64,000 nt of DNA from Marinobacter sp. (lineage in GTDB: Bacteria > Pseudomonadota > Gammaproteobacteria > Pseudomonadales > Oleiphilaceae): contig JAGYIS010000009.1 in assembly GCA_018402255.1 (NCBI GenBank), positions 468,309 through 532,308 of the forward strand, written 5' to 3'. This document shows positions 48,199 through 56,826 of the stretch, in pieces. How positions within the stretch are numbered: position 1 is the stretch's first letter; every line of letters begins with the position of its first letter. A program made the translations under genes and the position numbers. The notes under the pieces are model-generated. The model saw only the letters and a list, made by a program, of their open reading frames with translations, was not told the DNA's origin and did not search any database.

Positions 48199-49275
48199 AT
48201 GGTCAGGATTTTACGCGGTTTAGCTCATAAGTATTTTTCTGATGAAGAAGCGGTGATTCTTTTTTTGCTTCTCGTCACCGGTATCGCGTTCATTATTCTG
48301 TTCGGGGCCATGCTGGCGCCGGCGATCGCGTCTCTTATCATTGCTTTTATTCTTCAGGGTCTGGTCGCGAAGCTTCACAAAATGGGTGTGCCTGAACTGA
48401 TCGCCATCATCGGTGTGTTTGTGGTGTTCCTGGGTGTGCTGGTCGGGGTGATCTTTGGCCTGTTGCCATTGATCTGGACACAGGTAAGCAATCTTGCTGG
48501 CGAAGCGCCACGCATCATTCGTGAGTTGCAGTCCTATCTGGAACTGCTGCCCGATGAGTATCCACACCTGATCTCTGTGGAGGCGGTCGATACTGTCTAT
48601 CGTCAGGTCTCAACGGAAGTCGCCCACATGACTCAGGTTTTGGTGTCGTTTTCGCTCTCCAGCATTCCGGATGTGGTGGCCCTGCTGATCTATATGGTTC
48701 TGGTGCCCATCCTGGTGTTTTTCTTCCTGAAGGACCGCAAGGTGCTGGTGCAGTCTGTGGGCCGTTTGCTGCCGCCTCAGCGCCCGATGATGATTCGAAT
48801 CTGGCAGGAGGTAAATCTGCAGTGTGCCAACTACGTGCGGGGCAAGGCGGTTGAGATTCTTATCGTCGGCGGCGTTACCTACGTTGCGTTCAAGTTCCTC
48901 GGCATGCCGTACGCTGCCCTGTTGTCGCTACTGGTAGGTTTGAGTGTTGTGATTCCGTATATTGGCGCGGCGGTAGTGACGATTCCCGTGGCGATCATTG
49001 CACTGTTTGCCTTTGGTTGGGGCAGCCAGTTTATCTGGGTAATGGTGGCTTACGGCATTATACAGGCGCTGGACGGCAACGTTCTGGTCCCTGTCCTGTT
49101 TTCGGAAGTGAACAACCTGCATCCGGTGGCGATTATCGTGGCAGTGTTGTTCTTCGGCGGTATCTGGGGGCTGTGGGGTGTGTTTTTCGCGATCCCGCTC
49201 GCGACCATGCTGAAAGCGGTTTTTGCCGCCTGGCCAGTGAAGGAGTCGGAACCCGCACCGGCCATGGCGGAGTAG
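48199..49275 (+). CDS. AI-2E/PerM family transporter
   Basis: 358 residues from ATG 48199, with GGAG 6 bases upstream (TTG 48193 is possible). About eight membrane helices; typical motifs are FFLKDRKVLV, LPYAALLSLLVGLSVVIPYIGA-like (seen as MPYAALLSLLVGLSVVIPY) and the PxL/GNVLVPVLFSE segment. The family includes TqsA exporters and Na/H antiporters, so the substrate is not predictable. It starts 16 bases after tusA and ends one base before the opposing bcp. Confidence 0.9.
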   Translation: MVRILRGLAHKYFSDEEAVILFLLLVTGIAFIILFGAMLAPAIASLIIAFILQGLVAKLHKMGVPELIAIIGVFVVFLGVLVGVIFGLLPLIWTQVSNLAGEAPRIIRELQSYLELLPDEYPHLISVEAVDTVYRQVSTEVAHMTQVLVSFSLSSIPDVVALLIYMVLVPILVFFFLKDRKVLVQSVGRLLPPQRPMMIRIWQEVNLQCANYVRGKAVEILIVGGVTYVAFKFLGMPYAALLSLLVGLSVVIPYIGAAVVTIPVAIIALFAFGWGSQFIWVMVAYGIIQALDGNVLVPVLFSEVNNLHPVAIIVAVLFFGGIWGLWGVFFAIPLATMLKAVFAAWPVKESEPAPAMAE

Positions 49276-49276
49276 A

Positions 49277-49744
49277 TCAAAGAGCCTTTACTGCTTCCAG
49301 TACGGCGTCAGCGTGGCCCGGCACCTTTACGCCGCGCCATGCCTGGCGCAGTACACCTTCTTTATCAATCAGGAAGGTGCTGCGTTCGATGCCCAGGTGC
49401 TCTTTGCCGTAGAGTTTTTTCAGCTTGATGACGTCGAACAGCTTGCACAGTGTTTCATCTTTGTCTGAGATCAGATGAAACGGAAAGTCGTGCTTGGCCC
49501 GGAAATTAGCGTGGGCCTTGAGTCCATCGCGGGAGACACCGAAAATCTCTGTGTCCAGCTGGCTGAACTGAGCCATTCGGTCCCGGAAATCCTGACCTTC
49601 AGTGGTACAGCCGGGCGTGTTGTCTTTCGGGTAAAAGTAGATAATCACGTTTTTACCCTTCAGATCGCTCAGTTTAACGATCTGATCGCTGGTGGCCTCG
49701 GCCTCAAAGTCAGGCACGGGCTGGTTCAATGCTACGGATGACAT
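49277..49744 (-). CDS. bcp: Thioredoxin-dependent peroxiredoxin (BCP/PrxQ)
   Basis: 155 residues with YFYPKDNTPGCTTEG (peroxidatic C46). In E. coli BCP the resolving Cys lies five residues after the peroxidatic one; here that position is Gln51, so it must use another Cys (C100 in DETLCKLF) or act as a 1-Cys enzyme. It reduces hydroperoxides in the cytoplasm. Divergent from dapA over a 74-bp gap. Confidence 0.94.
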   Translation of the reverse strand: MSSVALNQPVPDFEAEATSDQIVKLSDLKGKNVIIYFYPKDNTPGCTTEGQDFRDRMAQFSQLDTEIFGVSRDGLKAHANFRAKHDFPFHLISDKDETLCKLFDVIKLKKLYGKEHLGIERSTFLIDKEGVLRQAWRGVKVPGHADAVLEAVKAL

Positions 49745-49818
49745 GACATCTCCTTTAATTTCCTTGTGTCAGTTCGAGCCCAACATTACCATAACGGTTT
49801 TATTCGGACGGAGTTTTT

Positions 49819-50697
49819 ATGATTACGGGTAGCCTCGTCGCACTGGTCACGCCCATGCTTCCAAACGGTGATATTCACTGGGAAGATCTGGACAAACTGG
49901 TGGACTTTCATATTGAAAACGGCACTCACGGCATTGTTGCTGTGGGCACCACCGGCGAATCCGCAACGCTGGACCCGAAGGAGCACTGTCGGGTTATCGG
50001 TCATATCATAAAACGGGTTGCCGGCCGGATTCCTGTTATCGCCGGAACCGGCGGTAACAGCACGCGCGAAGCGATCGAGCTGACCACCGAAGCCCACAAA
50101 CTGGGTGCCGACGCCTGCCTGCTGGTTGTGCCGTATTACAACAAGCCGACCCAGGAAGGCCTGTACCTGCATTTCAAGGCCATTGCTGAGGCAGTGCCCG
50201 GTATGAGTCAGATTTTGTACAACGTGCCAGGCCGAACCGCCTGCGACATGTTGAACGAAACAGTGGTGCGGCTGGCGGATGTCCCCAACATCATCGGTAT
50301 CAAAGATGCGACCGGTAACATTCCCCGTGGTACCGAGCTGATCGAGGCCGTCAAAGGTCGATTGACCGTGTACTCCGGCGACGATGCAACCGCGGCCGAT
50401 CTGATGCTCGCCGGAGCAAAGGGTAATGTGTCGGTCACCGCCAACGTGGCACCGAAGGCCATGGCGCAGCTTTGCGAAGCCGCCATCGCCGGTGATCAGG
50501 CTGAAACCAGCCGTTTGAATGAGCTGCTGATGCCGTTGAACCGCAAGCTGTTCCTCGAGGCCAACCCGATCCCGGTTAAATGGGCTTTGCATCGAATGGG
50601 AATGATCGGAGAAGGCATTCGTCTGCCACTGACCCCGCTCAGCGAGAAGTTCCACGCGGAAGTGGAAGATGCACTCAAGGCCTCAGGCGTACTCTGA
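49819..50697 (+). CDS. dapA: 4-hydroxy-tetrahydrodipicolinate synthase
   Basis: 292 residues, the same length as E. coli DapA. Active-site residues are in [10 protein letters not shown] (Thr-Thr), [11 protein letters not shown] (Tyr) and [10 protein letters not shown] (Schiff-base Lys). It condenses pyruvate with aspartate semialdehyde for lysine and diaminopimelate. dapA-bamC-purC is a conserved gammaproteobacterial order. Confidence 0.97.
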   Translation: MITGSLVALVTPMLPNGDIHWEDLDKLVDFHIENGTHGIVAVGTTGESATLDPKEHCRVIGHIIKRVAGRIPVIAGTGGNSTREAIELTTEAHKLGADACLLVVPYYNKPTQEGLYLHFKAIAEAVPGMSQILYNVPGRTACDMLNETVVRLADVPNIIGIKDATGNIPRGTELIEAVKGRLTVYSGDDATAADLMLAGAKGNVSVTANVAPKAMAQLCEAAIAGDQAETSRLNELLMPLNRKLFLEANPIPVKWALHRMGMIGEGIRLPLTPLSEKFHAEVEDALKASGVL

Positions 50698-50732
50698 GGC
50701 CAATCGATTCCCAGTTTTACCGGAGTAACCCG

Positions 50733-51827
50733 ATGCAGGTTCCTGGAAGAGCCCGTTGTACCCAGTCACATCTGTTCCGGCCGTTGATAGGGTGCCTGTT
50801 GGCAGGCACCCTGGCCGGTTGTGGTGTACTGGAAGATCGTTCCGAGAGATACGTCCATGCGCCTGAAGGTGAGCCCATTCAGGTGCCCGAGGGTGCGGAT
50901 AATTCGCGCTTCAATGAAATCATGCCAATCCGTAGCATTAACACGGACGATTCCCGGCGCATGTACCCGTCTACGATTCCGCGTCCGCCCGACATGACTT
51001 CTGAGATTCTTGACCAGAATTATGTGGTTGAGGAGCTTGATGGCCGGCTTTGGTTGTTGGTCAACGAAGTGCCTGGCCGGTTATGGCCTGTGGCCAGTGC
51101 ATGGATGAACGATACCGGGCTTGGCGTTGCCCATGACAGCCCTCAGCTGGGTATTTTGCAAAGCGAGCTGGCCAACTTCAGCAAGCGTAGTCGAGAACTG
51201 CTGGGTCTTGCCGACGAGCCGACCGCCAGTGAGGCCCGAGTTGTCTTGCAGGCCCGTCTGGCGCCCGGGATAAGACGCCGCACCACCGAAATCCAGGTGC
51301 GAGTGGTCGAACTGGATGACAGCCCTGAAAGTCTGATCGCCTGGAACGCGGGGGCCGAGTCAGATGGCATCACCGAGAGCAGGCAGCAGGCCTTGCTGGA
51401 AAATCTCGGTGAGTTTATGGCCCAGCGCGAGGACAGTAAGTCGTTCTCACGGGCCGCCTCTGGAATGGTTGCCCAACCGCTGGTCCGCTTGATGTCGGAA
51501 GAAGAGCAGGCTGTTGCGGTAAGAGTTGAGCTGGACTTTGGCCGCACCTGGGCAGAAGTGAATCGCTCCCTGCAAGACATAGGCGCAGAGATTCAGGATC
51601 TGAATCGAAGCGAGCGTTGGTTCCATGTTGATTTCCGCACTGAGGATGAGCGGTCGCCGGCGTGGTTCTCCTGGTTCAGCAATAAAGACGAGCCCCGCCA
51701 CACTCACACCGTCAATATTGAGCAGCGTGATGACGCCATGTATGTGACGGCAGAGCGAATGGAAAACTATACTGGTGAGTACAGCTCTGCCGACCTGCTC
51801 ACTCAATTATTCGACCATCTGTATTGA
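50733..51827 (+). CDS. bamC: Outer-membrane assembly lipoprotein BamC
   Basis: 364 residues from ATG 50733, with CGGAG upstream. The lipobox LAGC gives lipidated C30. The N-terminal unstructured part has [14 protein letters not shown], followed by two helix-grip domains ([15 protein letters not shown] and the [19 protein letters not shown] region). It is an accessory lipoprotein of the BAM complex. A longer frame from 50580 lies inside dapA and is not real. Confidence 0.93.
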   Translation: MQVPGRARCTQSHLFRPLIGCLLAGTLAGCGVLEDRSERYVHAPEGEPIQVPEGADNSRFNEIMPIRSINTDDSRRMYPSTIPRPPDMTSEILDQNYVVEELDGRLWLLVNEVPGRLWPVASAWMNDTGLGVAHDSPQLGILQSELANFSKRSRELLGLADEPTASEARVVLQARLAPGIRRRTTEIQVRVVELDDSPESLIAWNAGAESDGITESRQQALLENLGEFMAQREDSKSFSRAASGMVAQPLVRLMSEEEQAVAVRVELDFGRTWAEVNRSLQDIGAEIQDLNRSERWFHVDFRTEDERSPAWFSWFSNKDEPRHTHTVNIEQRDDAMYVTAERMENYTGEYSSADLLTQLFDHLY

Positions 51828-51870
51828 AGCGGGACGGTCAGTTGGGCCGTCTACCGTTATGGAGAGATCA

Positions 51871-52584
51871 ATGGAAAAGCGCGAAGAACTCTACGCGGGC
51901 AAGGCTAAATCTGTTTACCGCACGGACGACCCCAACCGTTTTGTGCTGGAATTTCGGGATGACACCTCCGCCTTTGACGGCGAAAAGAAAGAGCAGCTGA
52001 ACCGCAAAGGCATGGTGAACAACAAGTTTAATGCCTTCATTATGGAGAAGCTGGAAGCGGCTAACGTGCCGACTCATTTCGAGGCGCTGTTGTCTGGCAC
52101 CGAGTCACTGGTCAAAAAACTGGATATGATTCCGGTGGAGTGTGTGGTTCGCAATATCTCGGCCGGCAGTTTGTGCCGCCGGATTGGCGTAGAGGAAGGT
52201 CTGGAGCTGAACCCGCCCACCTTTGAACTGTTTCTTAAAAACGATGCCCTGCACGACCCGATGGTGAACGAATCCCTGGCGGTCAGCTTTGGTTGGGCCA
52301 GCGAGCATGAACTGGCCCGCATGAAAGAACTGACCTACCAGGTGAATGACGTGCTCAAGGCGATGTTCGATGCCGCCGGTATGTTGCTGGTGGATTACAA
52401 GCTGGAGTTCGGTCGCAGTGAAGGCGAAATCGTGCTGGGTGACGAGTTCAGCCCTGACGGTTGTCGTATCTGGGACAAAGAAACCCGCAAGAAGATGGAC
52501 AAAGACCGCTTCCGCCAAGGCCTTGGCGACGTGATTGAGACCTATGAAGAAGTAGGGCAACGACTGGGCATCCAGTTCGACTGA
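51871..52584 (+). CDS. purC: SAICAR synthetase
   Basis: 237 residues from ATG 51871 ([16 protein letters not shown]), preceded by GGAGAG; upstream in-frame codons overlap bam[18 protein letters not shown] and [24 protein letters not shown] (shown in part) are the family signatures. It ligates aspartate to CAIR in purine synthesis. Confidence 0.97.
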   Translation: MEKREELYAGKAKSVYRTDDPNRFVLEFRDDTSAFDGEKKEQLNRKGMVNNKFNAFIMEKLEAANVPTHFEALLSGTESLVKKLDMIPVECVVRNISAGSLCRRIGVEEGLELNPPTFELFLKNDALHDPMVNESLAVSFGWASEHELARMKELTYQVNDVLKAMFDAAGMLLVDYKLEFGRSEGEIVLGDEFSPDGCRIWDKETRKKMDKDRFRQGLGDVIETYEEVGQRLGIQFD

Positions 52585-52612
52585 ACAACAACCGACAAAA
52601 AACGGGTGTAAT

Positions 52613-53347
52613 ATGCGTAAACTGATGATGGCAATGGGTGCGTCCATGCTGGTGACGGCTCCTTCAGTCTCCGCCGATATCCTTGGTGTGGGTGCCACAT
52701 TTGGCTACTGGGATGCGGACTATTCTGGCACAGCCTCCAAGGGCAATGACCAGGTAGATCTTGAGCGGGACCTGAATCTTAGTGGCGACTCCAACGCAAA
52801 TCTTACGGCGTATTTTGAGCACCCGGTTCCGGTGCTGCCAAACGTGCGGCTGGCTTACACTCGAACCGAGCAGAGTGGTAATGGACGGCTGGATGCGACT
52901 TATGACGGGATAAGTGCTCAGGACAATGTCCGTTCTGAACTCGAACTGGAACAGCTGGATGTGACCCTGTACTACGAAATCCTGGATAACTGGGTGAATC
53001 TGGACCTGGGCCTGACGGTCAGGGATTTCTCTGGTGAGCTATTGGTGCAGAGTAGAACCATCCCGGGACAAAGCAGCAAAACGGAAGCCGATGCAGTTTT
53101 ACCATTACTCTACGTTGCTGCCCGTTTTGACCTGCCGTTCACCGGCGCCTCAGTTGGCGGTGATGCCAATGCCATCAGTTACGACGGCGACTCGGTCTAC
53201 GACTTCAATGTATACGGTCAGTACGAGCTTTCGTTGCTTCAATTGCGGGCAGGATATCGCCAGATCGCGCTGGACTATGAAGATGGCGACGACAATCTGG
53301 ACATTGAGCTCAGCGGGCCGTTTATCAGCGCCGGTCTGAGATTCTGA
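52613..53347 (+). CDS. TIGR04219-type outer-membrane beta-barrel protein
   Basis: 244 residues with a signal peptide (cut after VSA), then alternating amphipathic strands starting [18 protein letters not shown] and ending in the aromatic terminal residue typical of barrels (AGLRF). [17 protein letters not shown] is characteristic of the TIGR04219 family. Eight to ten strands are likely. Function unknown; 28 bases after purC, so perhaps co-transcribed. Confidence 0.85.
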   Translation: MRKLMMAMGASMLVTAPSVSADILGVGATFGYWDADYSGTASKGNDQVDLERDLNLSGDSNANLTAYFEHPVPVLPNVRLAYTRTEQSGNGRLDATYDGISAQDNVRSELELEQLDVTLYYEILDNWVNLDLGLTVRDFSGELLVQSRTIPGQSSKTEADAVLPLLYVAARFDLPFTGASVGGDANAISYDGDSVYDFNVYGQYELSLLQLRAGYRQIALDYEDGDDNLDIELSGPFISAGLRF

Positions 53348-53378
53348 GCAGCCAAGTAAATTACAGGGAGATGGACGC

Positions 53379-54385
53379 TTGAAAATCCTGGTCACCGGTA
53401 CTGCCGGTTTTATTGGTTCACACCTTGCCCACCGCTTGCTCGACCGTGGTGACGAAGTCATCGGGGTCGACAATGTTAACGACTACTACGACGTCAACCT
53501 GAAGGAAGCGCGCCTGGCCCGGCTGCTGAACAAACCTGGCTTTACCGAGGTGCGCGAGGACGTAGCGGACCGTGCGGTGATGGAAGCACTGTTCCGGGAG
53601 CACAAGCCGGAGCGTGTTGTGCACCTGGCGGCACAGGCGGGTGTCCGTTACTCCCTGGAAAATCCTCATGCTTACGTGGATGCCAACCTGGTAGGGTTCA
53701 TGAACATCCTTGAGGGTTGCCGGCACAACGACGTAAAGCATCTGGTGTACGCCTCCAGCAGCTCGGTATACGGCGCTAACGAATCCATGCCGTTCTCGGT
53801 ACATGACAACGTGGATCATCCTCTGAGCCTGTATGCGGCCTCCAAAAAAGCCAACGAGCTGATGGCCCACACCTACAGCCACCTGTATAACATGCCCACC
53901 ACTGGCCTTCGGTTCTTCACCGTCTACGGGCCCTGGGGTCGGCCAGACATGGCACTGTTTATCTTTACCAAGAAGATTCTGGCGGGCGAGCCGATCGATG
54001 TGTTCAACCATGGCCAGCACCGGCGCGATTTCACCTACGTGGACGACATTGTCGAGGGGTGATCCGCACCCTGGATAACGTCGCCCAGCCGAACGACGAG
54101 TGGAGTGGAGCGCAGCCAGACCCCGGTACCAGCAAAGGGCCTTACAGGCTCTACAACATCGGTAGTAATAACCCGGTGGAGTTGTCCCGGTTTATCGAGA
54201 TCATTGAAGAGCGAGTGGGCAAGAAAGCGCAGAAAAACCTGTTGCCTCTGCAGCCGGGTGATGTACCTGCCACCTACGCCAACGTGGACGACCTGATCAC
54301 AGACGTGGGCTACAAACCCTCCACAAGTGTGGAAGAGGGTATTGCCAATTTTGTGGATTGGTATCGGGACTTCTACAACGTGTGA
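53379..54385 (+). pseudogene. UDP-glucuronate 4-epimerase-like SDR, interrupted by a -1 frameshift
   Basis: Frame one (53379-54062, TTG start with GGGAG upstream) has the NAD motif [18 protein letters not shown] and the Tyr-Lys pair [13 protein letters not shown], then [13 protein letters not shown] followed by a stop. The next frame (54059-54385) continues without loss: [27 protein letters not shown], ending GIANFVDWYRDFYNV. Adding one G to the GGGG run at 54056-54059 restores a 335-residue protein of the CapI/UDP-GlcA epimerase type. The joined protein would turn UDP-glucuronate into UDP-galacturonate for surface polysaccharide. Real mutation or sequencing error cannot be told apart here. 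Confidence 0.85.
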
Positions 54386-54406
54386 CCCGCGTTGGGCGCA
54401 TGAATG

Positions 54407-54436
54407 AAAAAGGCCAGCTTTGCAGCTGGCCTTTTT
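54407..54436. terminator. Bidirectional terminator between epimerase and VWA gene
   Basis: AAAAAGGCCAGCT and AGCTGGCCTTTTT are perfect 13-base complements with a 4-base loop, flanked by A and T runs on both sides of the GC core. It serves the convergent epimerase and PEP-CTERM genes. Confidence 0.92.
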
Positions 54437-54497
54437 ACTGGGTGGGGGTAAAACAGTTGCTCGATGAAGACCAGCTGTTTCAACCCGCTTACACAGT

Positions 54498-55319
54498 TTA
54501 CGCAGTCATCGAACGTCTGCGGTAACGTGTAAAAATTCCCAACAGTCCAAGCCCGATCAGAGCCAGGGACGACGGCTCAGGTACAGACGTGGAGGGCTGA
54601 CAAGCAGGGCTCGTCGGGTTCAGCTGACAGAAATCCAGCGTTTCCTGCAGCTTGGCATTGGCGAAGTCTGTCACGAACTGCTGTACCACTGTTTGATCAT
54701 TGGAGTTGAACAGGTTCAGGTCGAATACCTGACCACCGTGGCTGGTAATCAGTGATGAGAACGAGTTGATGGTTGAAGTGCCTCGCAACACACCGTTATA
54801 CAGCGCATTGTTGTCGGTCAACAACTGATCAAGCACTGAGTTTGATACTGCCACACCACCGCTGGTGCCGCGGCCAGCGGTATCACCGTTGGAAGGCTCG
54901 TCGGTCAGGATGATGATGTTCTTGACGGCGTTGGAGCGGAACGAGAACAGGTCAGTCTGGCCATCCAGCGCGTTCATGGCAAAAGCAGTTGCAGTGTAGC
55001 CAGGCTCGGTAAAACCGTTGGTCCTCAGGCCCTGTGCTGCCGTTGCAAAGTTGGCGGGATTGGTCAGGTCAGTAACCAGGCGTGGCACGGCGAAGTTGTC
55101 GCCATAGCCCACCAGCCCATACTGGGCGTCAACTTCACCGGTTCCGGTCAGGATGCTGGCGAACAGGCCAATGTTGTTGCGCAGGTTGGCTTGCACGTTG
55201 CCCATCGAGCCAGACTCATCAACCACAAAGATGATATCGCTGAGTATCGCAGAGTGTGCGGGGGTTATGGCAGCTGCTGCTGACAGAACCAAAGCTGAGA
55301 GAAAGCGCTTGAGTTTCAT
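54498..55319 (-). CDS. von Willebrand A domain protein with PEP-CTERM sorting signal
   Basis: 273 residues. A signal peptide (cut near AHS/A) leads directly into a VWA domain with the metal-site motif DESGSMG (D34, S36, S38) and IIILTDEP. The C-terminus has the sorting signal VPEPSSLALIGLGLLG, where PEP is residues 247-249, followed by a basic tail RYRRR. Such proteins are cut by an exosortase (XrtA/EpsH type) after export and go to the surface or exopolysaccharide matrix. Two Cys before the signal may form a disulfide. No exosortase gene is in this window. It has a sigma-54-type promoter at 55426-55442. Confidence 0.9.
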   Translation of the reverse strand: MKLKRFLSALVLSAAAAITPAHSAILSDIIFVVDESGSMGNVQANLRNNIGLFASILTGTGEVDAQYGLVGYGDNFAVPRLVTDLTNPANFATAAQGLRTNGFTEPGYTATAFAMNALDGQTDLFSFRSNAVKNIIILTDEPSNGDTAGRGTSGGVAVSNSVLDQLLTDNNALYNGVLRGTSTINSFSSLITSHGGQVFDLNLFNSNDQTVVQQFVTDFANAKLQETLDFCQLNPTSPACQPSTSVPEPSSLALIGLGLLGIFTRYRRRSMTA

Positions 55320-55425
55320 TTTTCTTACCTCATCCAGATTGAGACGGAGTGACGGGTTTCCATACCGTACTGCATTGAACGGTTGAGCCCGGTCATTAAG
55401 CCTTTTTTTTTGGCTAATGATGGGG

Positions 55426-55442
55426 AAGCAGGTTCTGTGCCA
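55426..55442 (-). promoter_or_regulatory. Sigma-54 (RpoN) promoter of the PEP-CTERM gene
   Basis: On the minus strand TGGCACAGAACCTGCTT matches the -24/-12 consensus (TGGCAC-N5-TTGCW) in all but one core base, with the obligatory GG-N10-GC spacing. It points at the VWA gene, about 107 bases upstream of its ATG. RpoN with the PrsK/PrsR two-component system is known to control PEP-CTERM genes in several bacteria. Confidence 0.72.
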
Positions 55443-55471
55443 TTATCTGCTGTTTTTCAAATAGTGATTTA

Positions 55472-55497
55472 AAACAGAAGGTTACGACCTTTTGTTT
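55472..55497 (-). promoter_or_regulatory. Palindromic candidate activator site upstream of the sigma-54 promoter
   Basis: The arms AAACAGAAGGT and ACCTTTTGTTT are complementary in 10 of 11 positions around a 4-base centre (TACG). It lies about 30 bases beyond the -24 element, where an enhancer-binding protein site would be expected. No other gene explains it: the neighbouring pseudouridine synthase is convergent from the other side. Confidence 0.5.
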
Positions 55498-55571
55498 GAT
55501 GATAAAAAGGTATTCTATGTTTTAATGTATAGAAACCTGACATTTGCTCTGGTTGTGCAGGCGGCTTACGC

Positions 55572-56366
55572 TCAATCGGGGAGTTTGAACGTTGTCTCTG
55601 CGCCCGTTATCGGACAAGTGAATGCCAGCAGCACGGCCACAAGTTGCAGTCCGTCTGGATGGTCGGAGCCATAAAGCCGATCGCTGACGATGGCATGGCC
55701 AATACCCGCAAGATGCCGCCGAATCTGATGCTTGCGACCGGTTTCGATAAGCACTTTGACATGCGTTGTGTCCGATTCATGATTTAACGACAGCGTGGTC
55801 ACTCGACTGACCGACGCTTTGCCGTCCAGCGGTTCGTCAATTAGTTGGTCTGTCGCCTCAAGCTGGCCTATCACCGTTGCCTCATAGATTTTTTTGACCG
55901 TGCGGCCAGAGAACAACTGTGACAGGGCTCCGGCGGCTTTGGGGTCATGGGCGATCAGCATCAGCCCGGCGGCATCGGCGTCGAGCCGATGAACCAGAAA
56001 GCAGGGTGTGTTCGTGGCCACTTCAGCCAGTCGCAACAGGCTGCAGTGGTCACCCCACTGTGAGCCCTGAGCCAACAAACCATGGGGTTTGTACCACACA
56101 CTGTACCGACCCTTGTTTTCGATCAGCGTTGGTTGTTCCGGTTTGCGAGCAAGCACCTGATCGTCATAGAACAGCTGAATCCGACTGCCAGCCTTGAGCT
56201 CGCGCTTGGCTTTGCGCAGCCGCACCTGCTTGCCTTTTTGCACCCACCAGCAGGCACCTTTGGCCATGGCATCTTTGATCCGCTGTTTGGGCAGACTCGA
56301 TGCCTCTGCCAGGGCATCGACAGCAAGGCTATTGGTCTTGACGGTCAGGTCCAGCGTTTGTCTCAT
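55572..56366 (-). CDS. RluA-family RNA pseudouridine synthase
   Basis: 264 residues. The catalytic motif HRLDADAAGLMLIAHD contains the essential Asp; VKVLIETGRKHQIRRHLAGIGHAIVSDRLYG (shown in part) is motif III of the RluA family. The N-terminal part (about 1-75) is S4-like in layout. The rRNA or tRNA target cannot be told. It lies downstream of nothing on its own strand and is divergent from the DUF2897 gene. Confidence 0.9.
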   Translation of the reverse strand: MRQTLDLTVKTNSLAVDALAEASSLPKQRIKDAMAKGACWWVQKGKQVRLRKAKRELKAGSRIQLFYDDQVLARKPEQPTLIENKGRYSVWYKPHGLLAQGSQWGDHCSLLRLAEVATNTPCFLVHRLDADAAGLMLIAHDPKAAGALSQLFSGRTVKKIYEATVIGQLEATDQLIDEPLDGKASVSRVTTLSLNHESDTTHVKVLIETGRKHQIRRHLAGIGHAIVSDRLYGSDHPDGLQLVAVLLAFTCPITGAETTFKLPD

Positions 56367-56464
56367 AGAGCACCGGTTAAAAGGAATGAATTGAGAAATG
56401 ACTGGCGATTATACCGGAAACTTTGCATGCTGATTGGAGGCATCTGAATGAAGAGGAGTCTGAT

Positions 56465-56638
56465 ATGCCGCTGATCGGGTGGTTATTTATTCTGCTGGCG
56501 TTTGGTCTGGTGCTGGGCAGTCTCTTCATGTTGCGCGATAGCAGTAACATGAAGATCTCCGAGCAGAAGATGAAAAAAATCCTGGAACGAAAGGAGGAGC
56601 TGGAAGCCGAGGAAAAGCAGAAAAAGGATGACTGGTGA
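56465..56638 (+). CDS. DUF2897 family small membrane protein
   Basis: 57 residues from ATG 56465, with AGAGGAG 6 bases upstream. One N-terminal membrane helix (PLIGWLFILLAFGLVLGSLFML), then a short SSNMKI segment and a charged helical tail rich in Lys and Glu. The helix-plus-'S-x-NMK' pattern is that of DUF2897. Function unknown. An in-frame ATG at 56423 lacks a ribosome site. Confidence 0.78.
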   Translation: MPLIGWLFILLAFGLVLGSLFMLRDSSNMKISEQKMKKILERKEELEAEEKQKKDDW

Positions 56639-56648
56639 ATCCAGACAC

Positions 56649-56681
56649 AAAAAAAGCCGCTCAGCAAAGCTGTCAGCGACT
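56649..56681 (-). terminator. Terminator of tRNA-Val
   Basis: On the minus strand the AGTCGCT arm pairs (one G-U) with AGCGGCT and the stem ends in seven U. It begins 15 bases after the tRNA-Val 3' end; it also lies just past the DUF2897 stop. Confidence 0.75.
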
Positions 56682-56696
56682 TTCAGTTTGCAAGAT

Positions 56697-56773
<77 letters not shown>

Positions 56774-56791
56774 ATCTCGCAACGGGGACGA

Positions 56792-56820
56792 AATATACGG
56801 ATTTCAGCCCCGGTGGTCAA
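56792..56820 (-). promoter_or_regulatory. Promoter of tRNA-Val
   Basis: TTGACC and TATATT are spaced by exactly 17 bases on the minus strand, followed by a C/G-rich discriminator (TCGTCCCC), about 20 bases from the tRNA 5' end. It sits between the EamA stop and the tRNA. Confidence 0.78.
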
Positions 56821-56826
56821 CCTATT

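Noticed and set aside
54059..54385. A separate 108-residue protein after the epimerase
   Set aside because: It continues the epimerase C-terminal domain exactly, so it was merged into the frameshifted gene rather than called alone.
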